A stretch of DNA of 64,000 nt from Ampullaceana balthica (GCA_944989445.1 CALYLW010000560.1:327308-391307); one strand, 5' to 3'; shown: positions 1 to 11,239, counted from the first letter of the stretch. Notes: generated by a model from the letters alone, not told the origin. Translations and numbers: made by a program.

Positions 1-665
1 TCTTAGTAAGATTTTTTATTGTTATTGTTGTGCTGGAATTTCATGGCGGTTGAATTTTATTTAATAGCAAACTTAGAGCCAAAAAGTAATTCGTAATAAT
101 AAGTAAAGAAAACGGTTTGTTAGGTAATTTAATTGAAATATAAGCGATTTGATTTTAAAAAAAAATTGTTTGATCAGAGCTTATCTTGCAAATTATATTT
201 CAAAATGACGTCATTGTAGTCTTGTATTTAAAATCAATATATTGGCTACGAGAGTATCCACTGCATTCGATTTGTCGAGCCTCCACGCGTCTTTAGATGA
301 AGAGGCTTTCCGTAAAATTCATTATATAAGTACACATGTTTATATGGTTATAATTATTTTTTTTAAAGTTTAAAAAATATTAATTAAAAAACAAACAATC
401 TGGAAACGATTCATATTATGTTATCAAGTTTGAGGAGAGAAAAAATAAAAACAATTGTAAAAAAAAAGCAATCTTTGCAAAGGAAGCTTCGTAAGAATAA
501 ATGACATTATTATATGGTGCTACGGCTAATTTAATATGACTACACAGTTGGTGAAAAAAAGAGAACGTTTTAAAAATAAAACAGTGTGTGAGAAATTTAA
601 AAAAAATTGGAAATTATTAATTGTATGCAAACATTCTTGTTCATATAAAAAATAAACTCTCCTTA
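1..665. other. AT-rich intergenic, nothing recognised
   Basis: The stretch is very AT-rich with homopolymer A and T runs and no long open frame. I see no domain, splice pair or repeat structure in it. Confidence 0.6.
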
Positions 666-1088
666 GGGACCGTCCATAAATGAAAACGCGATTTTGGAGA
701 GAAAAAATTCACTCCCCCTCCCCCCCCCCTCGTCACGCGTCGTCACGAAAACTTAGAACCCACTCCAATATGACGTCACAAAGCTTTGCCCCCGCCCCCC
801 ATAAAAGCTTTATTTTCTGTTTGAAAAAGAGTAGGTTTCAAATAACTTTTTTTTTGTCATTTAAGTATGTATTTAGTGTACGGCTGCACTCTATTATCGT
901 AGCACGCATGAAGCCATGTAAAATGTCATAAAATAAATTGTAAGAAATCAAATATTTAAGTGGAAATATTTTTTTAAAGTTGCGTGTTTTGATGTGACGT
1001 CACATTCCTCAAACACCCCCTCCCCCTCGTCACAAATGTGTGGGAACCCCTCCCCCCTAGGTGCAAGACGTCATTTATGGACAGCCCC
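666..1088. mobile_element. CRE-rich MITE, copy 1 (TTA target duplication)
   Basis: Terminal inverted repeats are visible: the left end reads GGGACCGTCCATAAATGA and the right end, reverse complemented, reads GGGGCTGTCCATAAATGA. A TTA trinucleotide sits directly outside both ends (663-665 and 1089-1091), a probable 3-bp target duplication. The interior has C-rich runs and repeated GACGTCA palindromes near 771, 994 and 1067. There is no coding capacity. Further copies lie at 8470-8861 and 59584-59957, with a diverged relative at 29122-29363. I do not assign it to a named superfamily. Confidence 0.8.
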
Positions 1089-1229
1089 TTAAACTTTTTT
1101 CGTTCTTTAAAAAAAAGTTTGTATTAATATAAAGTGTTATTAAAACTAGACTAATTAATTTAAAAGAAAAAACGAAACAGGAAAAGCGCGTCTGTAACGT
1201 CAAAGAACGAAACTTAAAAAACACATATA

Positions 1230-1546
1230 GTATGTGTCAGTATTATGTGTCAGTATGTGTCAGTACGTGTCAGTACGTGTCAGTATGTGTCAGTATGTGT
1301 CAGTACGTGTCAGCACGTGTCAGTACGTGTCAGTATGTGTCAGTATGTGTCAGTATTATGTGTGAGTACGGGTCATTACGTGTCAGTACGTGTCAGTATG
1401 TGTCAGTGTGTGTCAGTACGTGTCAGTACGTGTCAGTACGTGTCAGTACGTGTCAGTGTGTGTCAGTATGTGTCAGTATTATGTGTCAGTACGGGTCATT
1501 ACGTGTCAGTACGTGTCAGTATGTGTCAGTACGTGTCATTATGTGT
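1230..1546. repeat. 10-bp minisatellite (TGTCAGTACG type)
   Basis: About 30 head-to-tail copies of TGTCAGTACG or TGTCAGTATG, interrupted by a few TATTATG and GGGTCATT variants that recur together about 145 bp apart, so a larger block was itself duplicated. Because the unit is not a multiple of three, all three plus frames stay open and give Cys-Gln-Tyr-Val-Ser strings. These are not genes. Confidence 0.9.
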
Positions 1547-1757
1547 CTTTCCTTCAACTCTCATTCCCACCAATAACATCTTCTGGATAAAGATAATGAA
1601 TGAAACCATGACGAGGGACTAAACCGATTTAATTTTCTTGCACTTTGGTATCGTGAGAAAACTCAAACCCAGCCAAACCTTTTATCTTTTAGATAAAGAA
1701 ATATATCTCCACCAAAACTCAGATCTTTGAAAAGAAGAAATAAAAACTGGAATGAGT

Positions 1758-2449
1758 ATTTAAACGCAATTTCCAACAAAGAATTTCCGATTATTTTTAT
1801 TCAAGGGCAATCATTCTATATTACATTAAAAGTCGATTCAAATCAGTAATTCTGAAACTAAACAAAACAATTGCTATCAATTGCTCACTATCGCATATTT
1901 TCTCTATGACGTCATATCCCCTCACGCTGCGTCACACCAATAATGTGTCAATATAATGTGCACCGCGCAACAGTCTAACATTAGCATTCACAAAGCGGGA
2001 AAACCCCATTAACTATCAATCTAGATTACATTAAAAGTCATTGAGAAATCAATGAATTCTGATACGAAACAACACAATTGCTATCTACAAATTGCTGCTA
2101 AAATTACGCGAGTCGAACGACAAGAGATTTTCAAAATATCCTTCTCCTAAATTGTTCTAAATATTATTAGCTATCGTTTGGCGTTTGTTTCAACCCGATA
2201 TATGTTATGGTTGTCGAGAAATTGGAAAAATACTGATATTTGATTTTTCCCCCTAGGAAATCCAGTAAACATTTTCGGTATTTTTTTGGCCTTTGTGCAT
2301 CCTTGAGACCTCCTTAACATATTTGCAAAAGACCCGAACTTTCAATCTGGTATGGTTCAGGAGGAGTTGCTTGTGCAAGCTCGAACAGACAGCACAGACA
2401 TTTAAAATATATACGCAATTTTTCCCATAAGGAAATTGCGTTTAAAAAT
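1758..2449. mobile_element. Putative TIR element of about 690 bp
   Basis: The left end at 1758-1774 reads ATTTAAACGCAATTTCC, and the right end at 2431-2449 is its near-perfect reverse complement. The right terminus also forms a local hairpin (ACGCAATTT paired with GGAAATTGCGT, 2412-2440). Inside, an 80-bp segment starting TTACATTAAAAGTC is directly repeated (about 1820 and 2027), and a CACCGCGC motif near 1962 resembles the T-family interior. No coding frame is present. Target duplications were not resolved. Confidence 0.55.
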
Positions 2450-3131
2450 ATTTAGTTTATCTTTTATTCGAAGGAAGCCAATGCCTAAACTGAATGGTCT
2501 ATAAATTATTATAAAACAGCAACAACAAAACAATATTTTATCCCGTTCAGAAGTTGCAACGGTCACATCCGAAAGGCATTAAAAACTAAGGTATATAGAC
2601 AAAGACAAAGAATTGTCATTATACAGATTCGTTGGTCACTAAGATGATGGTCAATGCGCATGCGCAGTGGCGAAATTCATGTTTTAATGAAAATAACCCC
2701 ATTTGTAGCAAAGAGCGGATATAGCCCATGACGATCGTAAGCTATTGGGGGTCAAGAGATGGACACAGAGTTTGACATAAAGACGATCCAATAGATCGAC
2801 TCATCTCACTGGTATACCTTTTAGACGATTCACCTTTTTAATGTGTTATTCCGTAAGTGGATTAAAATGACTCGTACTTATTATTTTTACAACTATGGTC
2901 TTCAGGCTACAAGGTAAAGCTAAATAGAGGGCAGCGATTATATGCAGCTGAAATAAATTCAAAATGAAGCTGCTACAAAGTAATGTAGATTGTAAAATTT
3001 AAAACAAATATATTAAAAAACTAAATGGAAGAACTATTGTCAAAATTAAGTTAGAGTAAATTTTCTAATAGAAAATAAGTACAATGAAATTGAAATGTTA
3101 TTTGAAGAATAGAAAAAATATGATAAAAATA
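2450..3131. other. Intergenic / possible 3' UTR of the five-exon gene
   Basis: AT-rich with no repeat array. It lies downstream of the stop codon of the minus-strand gene, so part of it should be 3' UTR. No canonical AATAAA was seen on the minus strand near the stop; an ATTAAA lies near 2836-2841. Confidence 0.4.
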
Positions 3132-3373
3132 TTACACAATCTCGACTACAAAATAAAAAAAAATGTTCATGTCTGCTCGATGTTGGCAGACCACTTGGTT
3201 GCCATTGTTACCTTCCGTCGCGCCCTCAGTCTCATCATCTTCCGGCAAGGGGGAACTACTGACACTGTTTTCATGTTCTAGGATGACCCCTTGCCGGACG
3301 TTGTCAACTTCCGGGTCAAGCATGTCTATGACGGCGGGAGGTGGTAAGTCGTTGACCAATACAAGGTCAGAAG
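3132..3373 (-). CDS. Terminal exon 5 of the five-exon gene
   Basis: Acceptor TCTCTCAG|CTTCTG joins in phase 1 and the frame runs to TAA at 3134-3132. It encodes DLVLVNDLPPPAVIDMLDPE and then an acidic, Ser/Glu/Asn-rich segment, ending in a hydrophobic YFVVEIV tail. Confidence 0.7.
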
Positions 3374-6300
3374 CTGAGAGATCTTAACATTAAACAAATA
3401 AATAGTCAATGTGCTGGGAACAACAACTCAGTAGATCTGAGGGTAAACAACACATACTTAAAGGGGAGTAATTCATGGTGGCATAATGAAGCTTAAAACG
3501 GCAGTGGAAAACAAAGTTAATTAATTGACATACGCCGGATACGAAAATCATGAATACAGTCAAATATACGCACACCAGTGGTCAAGTGAACACAATATAT
3601 TTCTAAATAAGTTTATATAGACAACAAACAAATAATATATTGAACAACGTGAATGTCATAACAGCGTTCGTTACAAATAAATAGAAGGAATGTATGTGTT
3701 TAAAAAAAAACTTAGGTGCGTTTCAGTGGTGCGTAAAAACAAATGCACATCTTAATGGTGATTTATGGTGCATATCGACACAATGAGATAATTACAATCT
3801 AAAATAGCAGGTGCGTTGATTGGGAAAGAAATATCGCCATGATAAGTGCATTGTTACTAAAGAGCAAGGTGCTGTGAATATACAAAGCTCACGTGCACTT
3901 TAGTCCAAACATGTTGTGTCTAACTTATGTATAAGTGCATGTTACGCATTTTTATACTCACACACTTACAGATATAATACATTATATGTAAATTGATATT
4001 TGTTCAATTTTTTTTCCAGACATCTCGTAGTATCAAGAATCTTTATCTGATTTCTCGACATACACCGTTAGTTCATTAAGTTGTTAATATAATTTCTCGA
4101 CATACAAAGATAGTTCATCAAATCCGATAATATAATTTCTCGACATACAAGGATAGTTAATTATTTCGTTAATATATCTTCTCGACATACACCAATAGGC
4201 CATTATAACTTTAATAAGATTTCTTTAAAAACTCCTATATCTTTAATTCGATTTCGTAACGAAGTACTTAAGGAGATTATACCTTTAATCTTTTTTCTTG
4301 ACATAGTCAAACAGGTGATTACCGCTCTAATCCGATTTTTGGGCGATTTATGGCAGGTAATAATGGGGTTCAAAGTGTTTTTGTTGAATATGTCCATTTC
4401 GGGAGAAAAACAAACATTACTAAAGGTTCTGATTTCTAGCAACAGTCTAACACTTGTTTGTTTACACATAATTTATTTTTTTGTTTCGTTTAACATATTT
4501 TTAACATTTTGAGTTTTGTGGAAAGGTCTCGTTGCTTCGCGGAAATTTGTGAAGGTTTAAGGCATGCGCGGTGAGCAACTGAAGTTTAGAAACATAAACA
4601 GGGCACAAGAGCAGTCGGAATTAACAGCAGCTTGAAGCTGAACAGAGAATAGCCATTGAAAACGACCCCCCCCCCAAACCTCAAAACTACGCTTTTCTCC
4701 TGAAACTTGTGAAAAACTAAATTCACATCCCACTGAGATACTTTCACATTATTTTTGGGAATTCAAATTCAAGAGAATGTTGAGTTGTAAATGGAATTAT
4801 GTCTTTGATTTGAGGGACAGTATTTGCCAGCCGCGCGTAGATGGATCAGGCATCCTAGGTGTAATTATGTGAAGATGAACCTGGGACACATTCACTCCGG
4901 TGAAAGGGACACTGCCTTACAGTACTGAATATTTAGAGGACACCGCCCCCTTTTCCGCGTCCATTAAAACTTACCTGGCAATCCTCCGTTCCCTGGACTG
5001 ACCACCGAAGAGGGAGCGTTGGGTCCGGCATGTTTACCGCCGCCGTTGTTTTCTTGTTGTCCACTCCTGGTCACTTGCAACGCCCTGAGCCTGCGACTGG
5101 GAGGGTTGAAAATAATCGAGAAGGTCAGTTTACTCATGACGTGTATTAGGCTTGACCACTCCTCGCCTCACCCAATAGTCGTTTCATCTCTATACCCCAT
5201 GTGGTCACTTCGCAGTTACTCATTTGGAATTTTATAACTAATATTCCGTTTGACCGTCCATCTATCTCCTATTAAAAACTCCCAAACGGCTTAAACTGAA
5301 ACATAAAATTGCAATCCGCCTCATCAAGACAGCATTCCAACTGACATTGTTACTTTAAGTAACTAGTGCGACCCACGTGAACCCAAGTCACGGCGCGTGC
5401 CCGGGGAAACGCCCCACAACGAGGCTCATGTTCTGGAAGCGACGACGTTCACACGTCGGAACAAGGTTTGACGAGATTATTCAGCGCTTGTAACGTCACA
5501 GCTTTCAAGCGCGTGTTCGTCCCCCACGCACACTAAAAAAAATCTCGCGTGATCAACTCCCGCGACGAGAGTTGAGCGCGTCATAACCAAGGTTACGATG
5601 AAAGAAGCTTAATGTACTTACCGCGCCATTTGTTCAAGTACTGTGTGTATATTTGCAGTGCCGTTGTCCCAAGATGAACACAAGCGATCGATTGTTCTAT
5701 GTGGACAGTGTCCATTACGATTACCGTAACGTTCTCATCGTTTGTGGTTTGGTGAATGGCTCAATTTTTGGAGTTCGATCCCAGATTGATTTCAATTATA
5801 TTTTTTTTCAATTAGGAATCGGCTGAATTTTGAAATATTTACTGAAGAATTTCAATTCAAAATTCATTCGTTGGAGCTTATTAAAAGCGAATCACTTTCT
5901 GGCGTTGATCTAAAAAAAGTCGAAACATCTTTAATAGACAAACTATCGAATTCCATCAACTTCCGGAATGTTCTTCTAGATATTTACAGATCGTTCGTAC
6001 CATTTAAAACCAGTTGAAAAATTGATCAAACAGCAAGCCAGCTATTTCACTAATAGATAACGGACACCGAGTGAATAATCTTCAAGCTGGACACAAGAAA
6101 GTGGTCTAATTTTAGCCGGACTTCTGAAGTATTCGTTAAAAATCGACTTCAAATGGCTTCTATAGATAAATATATCCGTACGCAATAAGAGCAAAGCCGG
6201 GCTTAAAACCTTGCTATGAGTTTTGAAATGTATGGATTTTAAAAAATCTAAAGTTTCTACTGAATTTTTTAGCGTGTATTTTATGTTATAAAACTATCTG

Positions 6301-9300
6301 GTGATACAGAAATCACATTCATTTAACTTTCCCATTTCAATCCTGTGTATTCTCAGCCCTTTGGGAGTGCATCCATCCAGTAGAAAGTTACTGTAAAGTC
6401 GACTGATAAAGAAAGGGTCCTGGCTTAAATATTTCATGTTAATTGATGTCAATTGCCTCCGCGGCTTTCATTGGTCTCGCACGATTAGCTGAGCTGTGCA
6501 AGGTCACGGTATGGTAGGTAGGTACCGGGCTAAATACATTGCTGTCTAACTTCTAAGTCAAGGATTGTGAATTGGTCTCAGTCTAATATAATCATTTTTT
6601 TTTAGTTGAAAGACTGGTTTTGTGATACAACAGTATTTCATTAACGTAGGCGTTTCGGTGCACCAATACTACGAGCCACTCAGGCTACGCCTTGCTCACA
6701 CTATAGAGCAGGGGTCTCCAAACTGCGGCCCGCGGGTCAGATGCGGCCCGCGAGGCCCTCTCATCCGGCCCCTGGAGACCTTTTAATCTCCAAAACAAGA
6801 TACTATTTTTACCTGTAGTTTACAACAAAAATGTTTGTAGTTGGCCCCCAAACCGCTGTTTGACAGTTAATGCGGCCCTCCAGGAGAAACGTTTGGAGAC
6901 CCCTGCTATAGAGCAACAGCGGCATAGGCTAAATTTTCTATAGAGACCTCGAGGTATCGGCTAAATTTTCTATAGAGACCTCGAGGTATCGGCTAAATGT
7001 TCTATAGAGACCTCGAGGTATCGGCTAAATTTTCTATAGAGACCTCGAGGTATCGGCTAAATGTTCTATAGAGACCTCGAGGTATCGGCTAAATTTTCTA
7101 TAGAGACCTCGAGGTATCGGCTAAATGTTCTATAGAGACCTCGAGGTATCGGCTAAATTTTCTATAGAGACCTCGAGGTATCGGCTAAATGTTCTATAGA
7201 GACCTCGAGGTATCGGCTAAATGTTCTATAGAGACCTTGAGGTATCGGCTAAATATTCTATAGAGACCTTGAGGTATCGGCTTACAGTTATATAGAAAAA
7301 CCCTCTGTTTCGGATAAATGTTCTTTGGACCCCTTTAGATCTCGGCTCTAAGTTCTATAACAAACCTTCGGTATCGGCTAAATGTTCTATAGAACACTCT
7401 AGGTATGGGCTAAGAGTTCTGTAGAAAACCCAGAGAATCGGCTATATGTCCTATAGTCCAGCCTAGGTATCGACTAAAAGATCTATAGCGAAACATCGGT
7501 TTCTGCTAAATGTTATATAGAGAATTCTAGGTATCGTCCTAAAAGTTCTATAGATCACTCTAGGTATCGTCTTAAACTTCTATAGAGCAGCCTAGGTATC
7601 AACTAAAAGTTCTGTAGAAACCCCATGGTATCGGGTACAGAACACTCTTGGGCTCAGCTCAATGCTCTACACATTGTACCGGGCGAATGTTCTACAGATA
7701 ATTGATATAGGCTGAATGTTCGATAGAACACAACGAAAACATGACTAAATTCGCACCCTTTCCACAGCAACGACCTACCTCTGGAGATCCGCCTCTGCGG
7801 TGGGTGACTGCTCCGAGTTCGTGTTGTAGCCGTCGTCGGCCTCACTGTCCTGGCCGCCACGCCCCTGGAGGGGGATGCCCCTGACGAAGCTGCAGTAGTG
7901 GGGCAGGTACTCGTGCTGGAAGGCGTTGTTGGTGTGGAGTCGGAAGTTTGTGTGTGTGGGGGGAGGAGGGGAATACAAAATACAAAAACAAAGTGTGTGA
8001 TGAAAACAACAAAGTCCTATTGTATATGAAGTGAGGGGAAAGGGTTGAGGGTAAGATGAAAGGGAATCAACAATTTAAAATCTGTGTTAGTGGAAATATC
8101 AAATATGTGTTAGCCCTACTTAAGTCGAAATATTTAAGTTGCTTACGATTACGGTTGAAATTTTAAAATAACTGGGGGAAAAAAAGCTGTTATTTTTCTG
8201 AGGGTTTCACCTTTTAAAAAATTGAGGTGAACACATAATTTATTTTTTTCAAGACAGTATAGTGACATTTCTTCCAAACTTTTAAGTTTAATGGTTTGTC
8301 TTTCAATTACAGAAAATCTCTATGTTTGTCTTACTCTGTCTTGTTGGACTATTTCAGGCTTGATAGTCGTCCAATTACTTAATAAATATTCGTGGATTCG
8401 TCATTTCTTAATTTCAGCTTCGCATAACCACAAAGTGTTGTGACTGGAACTTGAGCCACTCAAGCCTTAGGGGCCGTCCATAAATGAAGTCACGCAATTT
8501 TGGCCGATTTTTCATTCCCCCTCCCCACTCCCACCCCCCCCTCCGTCGTCACGAGTCGTCACAAAAACTTAGACCCCCCTCCAATATGTCGTCACAAAGC
8601 TTTGCCTGCATAAAAGCTGTATTTTCTATTTGAAAAAGAACATGTTTCAAATCATTTTTGTGTCACGCGTGAAGCTACGTAAACGTCCTTTAAATAAATT
8701 GTAAACAATCAAATATTTTCGTGGAACTTTTATTTAAAGTTGCGAGTTTAGATGTGACGACACATTTCTCAAGCTCCCCCCCCTCCCCCTCGTCACGCAT
8801 CGTCACAAATGTGTGGAACCCCCTCCCCCCTAGGTGCGTGACGTCATTTATGAACGGCCCCTTATATTAGGGCAGGGGAACTCCGTCCGTGTACTGTGCT
8901 GTGATGCTTTGCGAGGGCAAAAAATACACACAAAAAAAAACATCATTACTGGACTATGTTAAGTATGTTTTTGATAACTAATGAATGGAGGGGAGTACAG
9001 AGTATACATCTAATAAAAGAAATAGGTTCTCACCTCGTTCGTGACGGCCAGACCCTGGAGATCTTTTCTCTGAAACAACAACGCAATAAATTACATCGGG
9101 ACAGATAGCAATCGCCGTTGGGCAGATGGAAATTGCGAGTGGACATGTTGTGATGACGGTGAGAGAACAAAAACAAACAAAACATAACAGGAATAGGACA
9201 AGAGGATGGCTACTTGAATGTGTTGGGGCAGGGGCAAGGGCGGATCAAGATTGCACGGGTCCCTGGCTGGAACTCCACCTAGGGCCCGGTCCAGCCACCT

Positions 9301-11146
9301 TTATTATAGAATATAATAAGCTTGGGGCCATTAAATCATTGTTGGGGGCCCGTGGCTTTAGCCTGATCAGCACCCTCCCTTAATCCGCCATAGGGTAGGG
9401 GTCAAGGGCGTATCCTATCAAGATTCAGTGGTTCTCAAATGATGTTCCTCGCGGTTTATCTGTATGTACGTCTAGTTGCATGTCCATATAAGTGTCTACA
9501 TGTGTCTATACATCTTTCAGTACGTTTCGTCATCGACTTGTCCGTGCACGTGCGAGAATGCGTGTTTAAAGTAGTGTCTGTAAATCTCTCCATACATCCC
9601 CTCCTTCCATCTGTCCATCCCTATACCTCCCTCTAATCCTCCACCCCTCCGCTCCTTCCATCATCTATCTATCCATCCACTCACCCATTCACCCCCTAAC
9701 TCCATCTGACCCTCCAACTATCCCTTATACTCCCTCAATCCCTCCATCTATCACCTCGTTTCCCCAACCCATTCACCCCATACATATCCACTGCCTTAAT
9801 CCCTCTCTTCAACAAAATAAATTAATAAAAAGGGTGAGAAAGAAGCATGTCTTCGGTCAGAAAGGCTAATGTAGCATGTCATCGGTCAGAAAGGCTAATG
9901 TACCATGTCATCGGTCAGAAAGGCTAATGTACCATGTCATCGGTCAGAAAGGCTAATGTAGCATGTCATCGGTCAGAAAGGCTAATGTACCATGCCATCG
10001 GTCAGAAAGGCTAATGTAGCATGCCATCGATCAGAAAGGCTAATGTAGCATGTCATCGGTCAGAAAGGCTAATGTACCATGCCATCGGTCAGAAAGGCTA
10101 ATGTAGCATGTCATCGGTCAGAAAGGCTAATGTAGAACGTCATATCTTACCGTGACCGGGGCAGTCTGGGGCCTGTGACAGTCCACGTACCGCTGGACCT
10201 TGGAGTTGTATTTCCCGGGATCAGACCTTCCACTAGCAGGCCTCAACTTGGGAGCCAGCCAGGGGCCGCCCGAGGAGAGGGAGCCAGTAGAGCCCCGCTG
10301 CTCCCGGGGGCGCCGCTTCGACAAAGGGTGGTCGCCCACGCCCTTACCGTAACAACTTGTATGTCTGTCAAAGTAGAGTATCCTGGGGTCAGAGTCGTAG
10401 CCGATGGATAGCCCGACCCTGGGATCCTCAAGCCGGCATGAGAGGTCCTCACTGGATGGCGTTTGGCATCCGGATGAGCCGGGAGACTCGGTATCCTGTA
10501 CAACGATTTGAGGAACGCTCTTTTTGGACTCGTCAGCGTCTCGGGTTTCGTCTTCATCCCACGAATGCGTGCTCGTGCCCAAACTGCACCCGGAATCGGC
10601 CGGACTCGGCGGCGGGTGGGCACAATCGGGTGACAGCACACTGAGTCTGTCCAAGGGGTGCCGCACGTCTCTCTTTTGCACCCCCCAGGCTGTCCGAGGT
10701 CGGCCCAGGGGGCGGGTGTGTCCTGAAGTGGGGCGGGGCGCGCCCCTCGACTGTGGGAAGAAAGGCCGAAAGTTGGACGTTTCTCTGCTGCTCCTCCCGG
10801 AGAGTGGCCGATGTTTCAGATGCGTCGATGACACGCATTGGGCGCTCGCCGGCCTGCGTGGGGCCTCCGCGGAACCAGTATTAGAACCGTCTTCTTTGAA
10901 CCCCGAGAACGCCTGACGTCCCTTACAGGTGTGCGGTAAACAAGGCGAAGACACGGGAGCTGATTGGACACGAGACCTCTGTCCGGCGTGGGAAACATCC
11001 GAGACGTGTGCCACACTCTGGTGGCCGTTATTACGTCGGTTTTTCTCCAATCGACCGAAGGCCTCCAGCTGTTTGAGAACCTTCTCCTCCTGGACCACGG
11101 ATGGTCTGTAGGCGTCAGACAGCCATGCCAGATGGGTGGACAACAT
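3132..11146 (-). CDS. Five-exon gene, unknown low-complexity protein (about 510 aa)
   Basis: I assembled this model by eye from 11146-10151, 9069-9034, 7915-7779, 5096-4975 and 3373-3132. Every junction has a GT donor and AG acceptor and the intron phases (0, 0, 2, 1) keep one open frame to the TAA at 3134-3132, which is strong internal support. The product is about 510 residues, rich in Ser, Pro, Arg and Gly, with acidic patches near the C terminus. It has no signal peptide, membrane segment or catalytic motif that I can see. The N-terminal region (VVQEEKVLKQLEAFGRLEK) could form a short helix or coiled coil. I do not recognise the family. The start is uncertain: an in-frame stop lies 60 nt upstream, but an acceptor at 11164-11162 would allow a further 5' exon joining in phase 0. 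Introns hold MITEs and minisatellites. Confidence 0.7.
3374..4053. other. Intron 4, downstream half
   Basis: AT-rich intron sequence with no recognised element. Confidence 0.5.
4054..4215. repeat. 42-43 bp tandem repeat, four copies, in intron 4
   Basis: CTCGACATACA recurs at 4054, 4096, 4139 and 4181, each followed by a diverged TAGTTCATTAA-like segment. Periods are 42, 43 and 42 bp. Confidence 0.8.
4216..4974. other. Intron 4, upstream half
   Basis: No gene or array recognised. A poly-C tract lies near 4667. Confidence 0.5.
4975..5096 (-). CDS. Exon 4 of the five-exon gene
   Basis: 122 bp between acceptor CCTCCCAG|TCGCAGG and a consensus donor CCAG|GTAAGT. It completes the split codon from exon 3 and leaves in phase 1. 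It encodes a basic start, then QQENNGGGKHAGP and a Ser/Pro/Gly-rich run. A second AG six bases inside (exon from 5090) would give a two-residue-shorter NAGNAG-like variant in the same frame. Confidence 0.7.
5340..5620. other. CpG-rich island inside intron 3
   Basis: A stretch distinctly richer in G, C and CpG than the surrounding intron, with short inverted repeats (GACGACGTTCACACGTCG; CTCGCG with CGCGACGAG). No open frame continues through it. It could be an internal regulatory element; this is inference from composition only. Confidence 0.35.
5621..6700. other. Intron 3, nothing recognised
   Basis: AT-rich intron sequence without visible repeats or frames. Confidence 0.5.
6709..6905. mobile_element. 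hAT-type MITE with perfect 8-bp target duplication
   Basis: Terminal inverted repeats are CAGGGGTCTCCAAAC at the left and its exact reverse complement at the right. CTATAGAG lies at 6701-6708 and again at 6906-6913, an 8-bp target duplication as expected of hAT transposition. The 197-bp interior contains GCGGCCC blocks, typical of Charlie-like non-autonomous elements. It has no coding capacity and lies in intron 3. Confidence 0.92.
6914..7640. repeat. 32-bp minisatellite in intron 3
   Basis: Unit GGTATCGGCTAAATGTTCTA plus TAGAGACCTCGA, period 32 (e.g. 6929, 6961, 6993). Copies are nearly identical to about 7290 and then decay progressively to about 7640, keeping CTATAG and GGTATCG words. Confidence 0.9.
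7779..7915 (-). CDS. Exon 3 of the five-exon gene
   Basis: 137 bp from acceptor CTTCCAG|CACGAG to donor CAGAG|GTAGGT, entering in phase 0 and leaving in phase 2. It encodes HEYLPHYCSFVRGIPLQG followed by an acidic, Gly/Asn/Ser-rich stretch. It is the most protein-like, least repetitive part of the gene. The frame is open further upstream, so a different acceptor remains possible. Confidence 0.65.
7916..8469. other. Intron 2, nothing recognised
   Basis: AT-rich, with a purine-rich run near 7970 and no recognised element. Confidence 0.5.
8470..8861. mobile_element. CRE-rich MITE, copy 2 (TTA target duplication)
   Basis: Same family as 666-1088. The left end GGGCCGTCCATAAATGA and the right end TCATTTATGAACGGCCC are inverted repeats, and TTA flanks both ends (8467-8469, 8862-8864). 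The interior keeps CGTCACGAGTCGTCAC and C-rich blocks. It lies in intron 2 of the five-exon gene. Confidence 0.85.
9034..9069 (-). CDS. 36-bp microexon 2 of the five-exon gene
   Basis: Acceptor TTTCAG|AGAAAAG and donor GAG|GTGAGAAC enclose exactly 12 codons (RKDLQGLAVTNE), in phase 0 at both ends. Skipping it would not shift the frame, so it could be a cassette exon. This was too short to appear as an open frame on its own. Confidence 0.65.
9225..9405. mobile_element. Degenerate MITE-like segment in intron 1
   Basis: GGGCGGATCAAG near 9238 and CTTAATCCGCCA near 9380 form rough inverted ends around a G/C-rich interior, resembling decayed hAT-type termini. No target duplication was resolved. 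Confidence 0.3.
9590..9790. repeat. Pyrimidine-rich degenerate CCATC/CTATC repeats
   Basis: Irregular runs of CCATCTATC-, CCCTCCATC- and CACCCATTC-like words inside intron 1, without a fixed period. Confidence 0.6.
9845..10136. repeat. 29-bp minisatellite adjoining the exon 1 donor
   Basis: Ten copies of a 29-bp unit with core CATCGGTCAGAAAGGCTAAT. The array ends about 14 bases from the 5' splice site of exon 1 (10150), so on the transcript intron 1 begins almost directly with the array. Copies differ mainly at GTAGC versus GTACC and GTCAT versus GCCAT. Confidence 0.9.
10151..11146 (-). CDS. Exon 1 (or first recognised exon) of the five-exon gene
   Basis: 996 bp, 332 codons, from ATG at 11146 to donor ACG|GTAAGA (intron starts at 10150, phase 0). 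It is GC-rich compared with the flanks, as expected for coding sequence here. It encodes Arg/Ser/Pro-rich disordered sequence, including an acidic SWDEDETRDADESKK patch and SSEDLSCRLEDPRVGLS. A possible acceptor at 11164-11162 would extend the exon to 11161 in frame. Confidence 0.75.
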
Positions 11147-11239
11147 CTCGCCGGTATGACACTGGCAGCGACCGAATATAGTAAAATCAATGAAACAGTT
11201 CCATTACGACGGCACGACACTTGCTGTTGCTGATAAATT

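Noticed and set aside
1232..1622. Three overlapping plus-strand frames of 66-125 codons rich in Cys, Gln, Val and Ser
   Set aside because: They lie wholly in the 10-bp minisatellite; all three frames are open because the unit lacks stops.
10175..11233. Multiple 60-134 codon frames on both strands overlapping exon 1
   Set aside because: GC-rich exon 1 leaves other frames open by chance; only the 339-codon frame joins the downstream exons in phase.
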